Assembly: GCA_040954595.2 (NCBI GenBank) | Contig: CM082591.2 | Location: forward strand, 5,084,001-5,148,000 | Direction of reading: 5' to 3' | DNA length: 64,000 nt | From: Balanoglossus misakiensis | Taxonomy: Eukaryota; Hemichordata | Shown: positions 57,066 through 64,000 of the stretch, piece by piece | Numbering within the stretch: position 1 is the first letter of the stretch | Layout: each line of letters starts with the position of its first letter | The notes under the pieces: model-generated | Seen by the model: only the letters and a program-made list of their open reading frames with translations | The model's database searches: none | What the model was told of the DNA's origin: nothing | Translations under genes and position numbers: made by a program

Positions 57066-59381
57066 GTAAGTTAAATTTTATATGGTAAGTAAATTAAAAT
57101 ATTATTTTTATCTACCGAGGCTAAAGATTTCTTACCACTGGCACAAGAAGCCAATTTGGATCCATGGTTATAGAGGTGATTTGCCTATCATTAGTGAACC
57201 AATTTAAAATTCTCATAATGACCATTTTCTTATTTTTCTGTTCTTATAATCAACATGTATACTTTGATGGTATATTTTATAGTCTAATTTCATTGAATTA
57301 GCGAGTCATAGTCGTAGGTTGTGACATGTTTTTTTTATATTCACTGAGATCAACGTTCATAAAAAATTTATGTATTTAAAGAATCGATTGATTTAACAGA
57401 AATAAGAAAACTTTACCTTTATGGAACAGATTGCTGTCTTGAATGCGATTGTTTTTAATGACACTTGCCTAGAGATATTTTTTACAACACTTTGTTCATG
57501 TATAGGCCTATTGGCTTTTCGGGTGCTTGTTATAGTCAGGGTTTGTATGGTGCTGAGATTATTCATTAAGACGCTCTTACCGTTGTTTTGTTTAACACAC
57601 ATCATGTATCGACCAATACTTCACTGTGCAATAAAAATTAATATGTAAAAAAAACGAGATCAACGTTCAATTTTACAAAAAGGAAACTGGAAAGTTTTTC
57701 TGTTGATATGAAATATTTAGATAGATTTGCGCGTTCTTGGTCGGATATTAGCAAATAAAATGAAGTGACATTGAAAACATCATCATGAATGAAAAGGTAG
57801 TGTCCACGTTGGTTTACCGATGGTTTGGGTCGTTACACAGGCTTTAAAATAAGTAAATTATACCGCTGAGGTCGCTGTCCAATCTCCGAGCCCTCGGTCT
57901 CGCCCAGCAAACAGCATCTAGTCACGTGGTATCGCCCATTGTCCCGAATTGCAGAAGTATTTGACTAAAAATCACAGTACTCGATTATGATATGGCAGCT
58001 CAAGGGCAAATGCCTAGGCAAACAGATTAAGGCCACGTAAACATTGAGTGAAGGAACTTTAAGCCCCAAAAGAAGCACAAACATGTATGTAGGCCAAAAA
58101 CATCCAACTTGAAGCAAGATTTTTTAATACTGAAAAAATAAGATTATTGTTTAGGAGGTTATTAACACCAGTAGCTTATACAAGATGTAGCCAAAAGTTA
58201 AGATGACGTCGATATGGTATTGTTTGAGTGCCATACATTTTCTAATGTTTTCCTAAATTTTTGAGAGAAAAATGCCTTGAGTCGTCTCGTTGACACCCAT
58301 GTAGCAGGCTAAACCGGTCGAGTTGTTTTCAAAATACAAAAACCCGGAATTTTTTATCACCAACACGATGACAGCCTAGCAAACGGACACCCAAGTGAAA
58401 ATACAAAAAAAGAACAAGAATGGATGTGATTAGACACAACATGTTTCTCCCACGCCTGTTTGTCGTTTGGCCCTTTGCAACAAAACAACTGAAATCCCGT
58501 AGTACAGGTATACACAAACTTCCACGCACATTTTATCGTCGCGCGGGCGTCTCTACGTCCAGCGATAGACGAGACCTTCGCTTCCAACGACTTCCCAAAA
58601 ATTGTTATTGGGCATTAGCCTAAGCCGTGGAATTCGACAAAGTGTGAAGGGAATGTCAAATAGATTAAAATCGCATTGGACGTGAAGGTGTGCTTTGTCG
58701 GGTTGAGCCGTTCGGAATCCCGGGCTAATCCTGCTTCAACATTGAAAATCTGGTCACGTGACATTAAAGAGAAAATGTCTTGGGTGTGTCGTTATTTTTA
58801 TACCAAATGGATGTCATATACTTCATCTTGCATTCCGTAAAGACACTGCATAAATGCCTATGAAGGTAAACCGTATACCGAAGAACACATTTTGAGATAT
58901 AGTCGGTATTTCTGTCTATGAACGACTGTAGACGATACTTACTTATCCCCAAGGCATGATCGCTGATCAAGTTCATAATAAAAACTTATACTGCTGTTTA
59001 TGTATTAAAAGTCGTGTGAAATGTTTCTCAACCAGTTTCGAAATACACATGGTTTCAGTTCCTCTGAACTGGAGATCTGCGACATACATCGAAAGTTCAG
59101 AAAGACCAATCCAGATAGTTAGATTTACACCACCGATTGTAAATCTCGTTCTAACCTCTGAGACAAACACTAAAACCGAAAAAAAGATAATTTATCGTGG
59201 AAAATTACCAAACGCCATAATTTGGCCACGTCAGCGACATACACTGTTTCTGATTAATGTTTCTAGTGAAGACGCTGTAATCGATATATAAATGTATTTT
59301 ACAAATTTCAAACAACTTCAGGGTTTAATGGCTAGAAAAGAAAACACGAAAAAGGTTTGTGTAAAATAAACACATTTTGTA

Positions 59382-59387
59382 TTTATT
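59382..59387 (-). terminator. Candidate poly(A) signal for the PNT-only gene
   Basis: TTTATT on plus (AATAAA on minus), 1.2 kb past the stop at 60584; the first canonical hexamer found on that strand. Confidence 0.3.
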
Positions 59388-60583
59388 ATTTTTCGCATTT
59401 GTGCATATATACTTACAATACTTCATAGATTATACTAAATATATCATCTAATATAGTCGTGCAACTCTAAAAATATGCGTCTATAAGTACGTACACTAAA
59501 ACTTGGACATCATCAAACGTTGGCTTTGGACTCGTGCATAGCCTGACAAAACAAAGCACTTAACTCATGTATTAGCATAACTGATTGACCCAGGTGCACA
59601 GGGCACAACATTTTCTTCACTGAGTTGCTATTGGGATTTCATGAATTCGTAATGAAGACAATAATGGCAAGACTAGTTTGTGTGTGTTGATATGCAGTCA
59701 TTATGGGCGGATCATTGTGAGTATTTTACTTTCTTTGCTAGAATACGGTATAAAACGTTGCAATAATTTGGAAGTTTCGACACAGTCGAGCAAGAAAGAC
59801 AAAGGGTGCGAGACACGTAATATTTCTATTGAAAGCTGGTTTGTGTCAACGTTTGTTATACATGTATATTCACATATAGTCAGCCAACCCCAGAAACAAT
59901 TTAACCACAGCACGTCTGCGCATACTGTCTATAAATTAGAGGCGCAGATTGTTGTTTGGCATGAAATTCCTTCAATGAATAGCCACTTAAACGATATGAC
60001 ATGGTCGTATCAGTTCACATTTCACGATATTTTCTTCCCCTTTTTGGCGGCTGTCACCCTTTTGACGAGCTGTGATAAATGTCCAGAAGTTGGTTGACAC
60101 GACACCAGAAAAAAGCAGAAGTGCGGTCATTTTTTTGAAAGCTTGGTGGACCGAAATAACAGATGCGAGTCAACAGTGGTTATTTTCGCTACGTCAGAGC
60201 CAGGCCACACTATCTACACTGTGTGTAGCACGGACACTTGTACAGGCAATTAATTAGCATGCACATTATAATGTGTGCGCGCCGTTTGTCAAATTTAAAC
60301 CACAAAATAAATCTATATTCCTTATACGTTTTGTTGGGTCTCAGAATTCACATGCAAAAAATGCGGACAAACACTTCAACAAACAGCTGTCCCAAACCAC
60401 GTTAGCGAGAGTTCAGGTGCTTGCCGCAAAAGCTGCGCACGCATAAACACACGCACACGAAGCACATGGTCCCAAATCTGCTCTTTTTGAAGACAGCTGA
60501 TATGTAGTCCACTGGATGACGCGCTGAAATTTGTATATATCTGTTTCAATTTTGGCGTTTGCGTGACTGTTGTCATGGTGACG

Positions 60584-60819
60584 TCACATGCTCTTGGAGC
60601 GCCTTTCTTGCAATATGGCGTTGGCGAATCTCAGTTTAAAATCCTCGAACAACTTCTCGCCTCCAGCTGGCGCCCTCTTCAGAAAACCGTCCTTGGTCAG
60701 ATAAGTCAGCCCCCTGCCGTTCATGTGGAATTTCTCCACGTTGACTGGTTCTATCTTGTAGTGGCTGGTTGCCCATAGCAGCCAGTGTATCACGTGATCT
60801 CTTGTCCAATCACGCGGAT
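60584..60819 (-). CDS. Terminal exon with the complete PNT domain and stop
   Basis: Acceptor GCATTTTAACACAG|AT has a good pyrimidine context. The exon encodes 77 residues, PRDWTRDH to ERRSKSM, then TGA. The only GT near the end (AGCAT|GTGACG) is a poor donor. Open and well-conserved throughout, with no sign of pseudogene decay. Confidence 0.8.
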
Positions 60820-61314
60820 CTGTGTTAAAATGCAAAAACAAGACACATTTTACTCATTACGTCATTTTCGTTTTCGCTATCGTTGTCACTGGCACCTGTA
60901 CAGGTACAAATAAATCTGCAGTATGTTTTAATTTGAGCATATTTATAGAATAAAAACATTTGGAAATGTACAGCCAAGTATAGTAGTGGAGTTGTTTTTG
61001 GAAGCGACGGCGTTGAAATAATGGCCCATGACCTCTTCATTCCAAGCACCGACAAAGTTTTCCTTACCCGTGTTCAAGGCCACGACCATTACAACTTGCA
61101 AGTCGCTGCACATAAACAACTACAAAACGGCTTGCCCAAAGTTGAATGCAAAGAACAACAGTTCTACTGTATTCGGATTATTACCTTTCGGAAATGTGTT
61201 TGGTGAGTCATGACTGTCCATTTTGGCTGTCTGTCCGGAATATGGCATGGCACTGCTCATACCAGCTTGACCAGTGGCACCTGTAGCCGATGCCATCGCA
61301 GCTTGGCTCATCAT
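60584..61314 (-). CDS. PNT-domain-only protein, 121 aa (Mae/Edl-like)
   Basis: Two exons, 61314-61185 and 60819-60584, join in phase (G|AT gives Asp). Residues 1-43 are Met/Ala/Ser/Gly-rich and unstructured. Residues 44-115 are a PNT domain with landmarks DPRDWTRDHVIHWLLW, NVEKFHMNGRGLTYLTK and GEKLFEDF. A TGA follows at once, and no good splice donor precedes it, so there is no ETS domain. The domain resembles the ETV6-like PNT of this window best: about 25 of 61 aligned residues are identical by eye. Drosophila Mae (Edl) is a known PNT-only regulator that binds Yan and Pointed and breaks Yan polymers; a similar role is inferred, not shown. Alternatives are a short isoform of a longer ETS gene, or a degenerate paralogue. 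The ATG at 61314 has an in-frame TAA upstream if the exon starts at CTGCAG|TAA. Confidence 0.75.
61185..61314 (-). CDS. First coding exon of the PNT-only gene
   Basis: ATG ATG AGC begins a 43-codon frame, MMSQAAMASATGATGQAGMS..., closed by donor CCGAAAG|GTAATA with one leftover base. An acceptor (TTATCTCTGCAG| or AACTCACAG|) lies 6-16 bases before the ATG, so a noncoding leader exon is expected to the right. Confidence 0.7.
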
Positions 61315-61508
61315 AGTGTCTGTGAGTTACTGCAGAGATAATGAAACAGAGGAAAAATCAATGAGAGGGGATTTCTCATAGCGGAAATTGTCACTCGGAC
61401 GAGTGATTGTCAATCCAGGTCATTTCTGCCCACCAACTATGTGATGGTTATCGGTCAGACCACAGGTTCCTGTTAGCGTGGTATCGATTTTTGTAGGGGG
61501 GGGAGGTG

Positions 61509-61700
61509 GACAGACAGACATACAGACAGGCAGCCTGCCAGACAGACAGACGGACGGACGGACGGACAGACAGACAGAAAGACAGACGGACAGACAAAAC
61601 GACAGACAGACAGACAAACAAACAGACAGACAGACAGACAAAATGGACAGAAAGACATACAGACTGCGAAAGATGGGCAGAGAGAGAGCCAGGCAAACAG
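61509..61700. repeat. Interrupted CAGA/CGGA microsatellite
   Basis: About 190 bp of degenerate CAGA, CGGA and CAAA units beginning next to a G run, 200 bp upstream of the PNT-only first coding exon and probably within its first intron. Confidence 0.93.
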
Positions 61701-61899
61701 ACAGACACAGTGGCAACGACAATAGACAAGAAAGAATCAGACAGATACAGATAAATACGTCAACGCCTACACAGCGGCAGACAGATGAACAGAACACAAT
61801 GTGTCACAAAGATGGCATCCAGAGGGACGGAGAAACTAAATCAAAGAAAACAGATGACAGGCGAGAAAAGTTGAGCGCTTAAACAGAAACACAAATTCA

Positions 61900-63416
61900 A
61901 CACAAAGTTGGTTTGACATTCTGAATTAAGCCATGCAATTTTCTTCACACGATCGGCCTACCTTGCATTCAAGTCGAGGCACCTTCTTCAAAGACCTCAG
62001 CCCAAACGCGCGCCAAATTTATGTGAACAGGCTACAGACTACCCAGCATGCTTTTAAAGGCGTTTCTTGAAATAACCCTGACCACATGTGTGAATTTGTG
62101 TATGCAAATGGTCGGCCACACAGCAGTTCAGAGAAGTTGTTCGGCCAGCGGAAATTGTGCCGTCCTCACGCCAACGTCAGTTGCCCCCTCTGTCTAAAAA
62201 TCTTAGGAATCTAGAAACTGAAGCAGTTTCGTGTGGACACGTCACTCATGTCCTGTTTCGATTAATGTTGGTATTACCCCTCCCCCGTGAATTATCACAA
62301 AGGTATTTCATTTTTTGTCAGGCCTACCTCGCGATAGCCACTGGACCGGTGTAAAAGTTCGATACTCATTGAAAGAGGTTCTTTCCCCCCTCCCTGTAGG
62401 TCATGACCTGGCCTAGCATGGCAGATGACTCATCACCATAGTAACTCTTACATTTGTGATGCAATTTGTGTCGTGTGACTACAATACCCTGGAAATCACA
62501 ATTTTGGGATCAAGATAACCGCGAGACGCTCCCACAGAATCGTTTCTGTGCTACGGAACATACCTTCGATGCATAATATATGACTGTTACATTTGAGCAC
62601 GAATTTTGTAAAACAGGACTATTAACATGTTATTATGTTATAAACAAACAGGCAGACATACTAAATTTATGTCTAGAAAGTGTAAAAGGCTATCGGTCGT
62701 ACCTTTATGAACTGCGGGTTATTAGTTATATTTAGATGAATTGGAAAGTATTTAATTTATGAGCCTCGGCTCAGCTGACACCGTACGAATAACCTCGGCC
62801 ACGCCCAGCAACCACTCTTCTCAAGGTTAAGTCACGTGGTATCCGGTTTGCTCCTATTTTGATAGGAAAAGTTGACGTAGAGATGGACGTTTGCTTATAC
62901 ATTTCAACACATTTCAAAACTACAATCGAAATTAGAAAATATATTTAATTTCGTTTGAAAAAAATAACTTGTTTACCGCTAAATCATATTCCATTAGACT
63001 ACGTGTACGTACGTGAAAATCTCAGCGATTAAAAATGACCCCCCTATATATCTATCACTTGGTCATAGACACGACACGGACATAATTTCATCACGAACTT
63101 TCTAGCTTTCTGTCAAGAGTCGAGAGTTTCATTGAATAACCGGAATAGAAGCGGATTTTCAAGGGAACCGATCGCAAATGACGTGGGTTTAATAACACGC
63201 GTCGTGTACATGTTTTCTCACATAATCCAACCACTTCGTCCCACGACCGTCATTCCTCGATTAGTAATCGCATTCTTGGGCATTATTGCTTGCCCACATG
63301 CCACACACCTGGCGGGCCAAGGTACCGGTTTTTGAAAGCGAGACACTTGTGGTCGATATGTTTGTTGAAGTGAGCGTTCGCGCACCTTGAGGAGACAAAC
63401 TAACACGAGCCAGACG
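61900..63416. other. Upstream region of the PNT-only gene
   Basis: No supported gene. A segment near 62.81-62.85 kb (CCACGCCCAGCAACCA... GTCACGTGGTATC) resembles 57.91-57.94 kb (CTCGCCCAGCAAACAGC... GTCACGTGGTATC), a possible old repeat or shared regulatory motif containing an E-box CACGTG. Confidence 0.35.
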
Positions 63417-63456
63417 ATGTCTTTTGTGAAGGTTCCTCACGAATTTACTGATAAAG
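63417..63456 (+). CDS. Candidate first coding exon running off the window
   Basis: ATG TCT TTT GTG opens MSFVKVPHEFTDK and meets a strong donor, GATAAAG|GTAAGTG, after 13 codons and one base. It is too short to identify. If real, the gene runs rightwards and is divergent from the PNT-only gene. Confidence 0.28.
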
Positions 63457-63786
63457 GTAAGTGTTGAGAAGAAGTACAAGGATGACACAGTCTTCTCTCG
63501 AATCGACGATTTATTCGACCATGGATACGAACCAATACGAACTATTCTGACACAACAATCTAAAATCGGACTGTCGACACTGAGTTCTGATGGGATGATG
63601 AATGCCAAGATGAACTGTACAGCTCTCAAATCACAGCAAAAGAAGGCGATACAAAAGCTCGGGGAACATGTTGCACTGACCTGCGTAAACAGATCCCGTG
63701 AGGAGTACGGTGCCCAGAGTGCTAACACATCCCCGATACGAACTCATGGACACAAACTATTTACATGTCTAGGTCCAAAACTTTAA
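63457..63786 (+). other. Open frame of about 110 codons, nature unclear
   Basis: A plus-strand frame stays open from about 63430 to the TAA at 63784, with charged, protein-like content (KKYKDDTVFSRIDDLFDHGY, then QQKKAIQKLGEHVALTC). It lies just after the GTAAGT donor at 63457, in a different frame from the 13-codon exon, and the nearest acceptor (GATGACACAG) has no pyrimidine tract. The minus strand is open too. It could be a 3' exon, a processed remnant or chance. Confidence 0.25.
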
Positions 63787-64000
63787 CTACAGTGAGACAA
63801 AACTGTTAGGCTTTTCTTATATTTAAATAAAGTATTGAAATGCAAAATAAAGTGTTAAAATGCAAATTAAGGTTCTTCTTTTTCTCCAGTAAGTACTTTC
63901 CCCTACTCAGTATAAAACCCGTGAGAAGCATCTAATAGTTGAAACATGTAGACAAAATCATTTCCCTTCTTTGTCTCATTTTCCAAGGGCACAGTGGTTC

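Larger units (their letters stand above)
49932..60583. other. Large gene-poor region between the PNT-only gene and the inverted-repeat element
   Basis: Holds the (ATC)n array at 55.6 kb, a C run (50.38 kb), a G run (56.36 kb) and GA-rich DNA (51.26-51.33 kb), plus two weak exon candidates listed separately. Otherwise I see only short random ORFs. A 139-codon plus-strand frame at 59.68-60.10 kb lies antisense to the presumed 3' UTR of the PNT-only gene and is not convincing. Confidence 0.4.

Noticed and set aside
59678-60097. 139-aa plus-strand ORF
   Set aside because: No recognisable domain or good codon pattern, and antisense to the presumed 3' UTR of the PNT-only gene.
60584-60819. PNT-only exon as an upstream exon of the SPI-like gene (two PNT domains in one protein)
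   Set aside because: The exon ends in a stop without a good donor, and the SPI-like gene has its own ATG with an upstream in-frame stop.
61420-61882. 82-134 aa ORFs rich in D-R-Q-T or V-C-L-S
   Set aside because: Degenerate CAGA repeat read in different frames.
63261-63728. 155-aa minus-strand ORF
   Set aside because: Composition (many C, S, F) typical of the antisense of a coding-like plus strand; no start context or homology seen.

Overview
The window is eukaryotic and metazoan. Small exons with GT/AG boundaries, long introns, many microsatellites and several foldback (MITE-like) elements dominate it. The recognisable genes are ETS-family transcription factors of bilaterian type, one of them clearly in the ETV6/TEL/Yan class. 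This suggests an invertebrate animal, plausibly a marine deuterostome, but the species cannot be fixed from the sequence.

Three genes carrying a PNT (Pointed/SAM) domain lie on the minus strand. (1) At 61.3-60.6 kb, two exons encode a predicted 121-residue protein that is almost only a PNT domain and stops directly after it. (2) At 40.1-36.0 kb, six phase-consistent exons encode a predicted 476-residue protein with PNT domain, DSGxxS motif, AT-hook-like basic segment and an ETS domain that looks like the SPI/PU.1 class. (3) At 1.1-0.28 kb are the first coding exon and PNT exon of an ETV6/TEL-like gene. Its ETS exons must lie left of base 1, and its 5' leader lies somewhere in the 15 kb to the right. 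A PNT-only protein near polymer-type and DNA-binding PNT proteins recalls Drosophila Mae/Edl, which regulates Yan and Pointed. That is the most interesting hypothesis here.

Between them, at 19.1-23.7 kb, two uninterrupted genes are arranged tail to tail (469 aa on plus, 709 aa on minus). They encode polytopic membrane proteins that are homologous to each other but that I do not recognise. A third, poorly understood plus-strand gene is supported by a terminal exon at 33.5 kb and two possible first exons (24.96 and 31.77 kb).

The remainder is intronic or intergenic. It holds a long terminal-inverted-repeat element at 27.5-28.4 kb with a related fragment at 16.4 kb, two adjacent foldbacks at 26.5-26.8 kb, an inverted-repeat element at 48.8-49.9 kb, and a 62-bp minisatellite present in opposite orientations at 8.3 and 12.0 kb. 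There are also tetranucleotide arrays and a few weak exon candidates (51.6, 57.0, 63.4 kb). No tRNA, rRNA or CRISPR was seen. All splice models were read by eye without transcript data.
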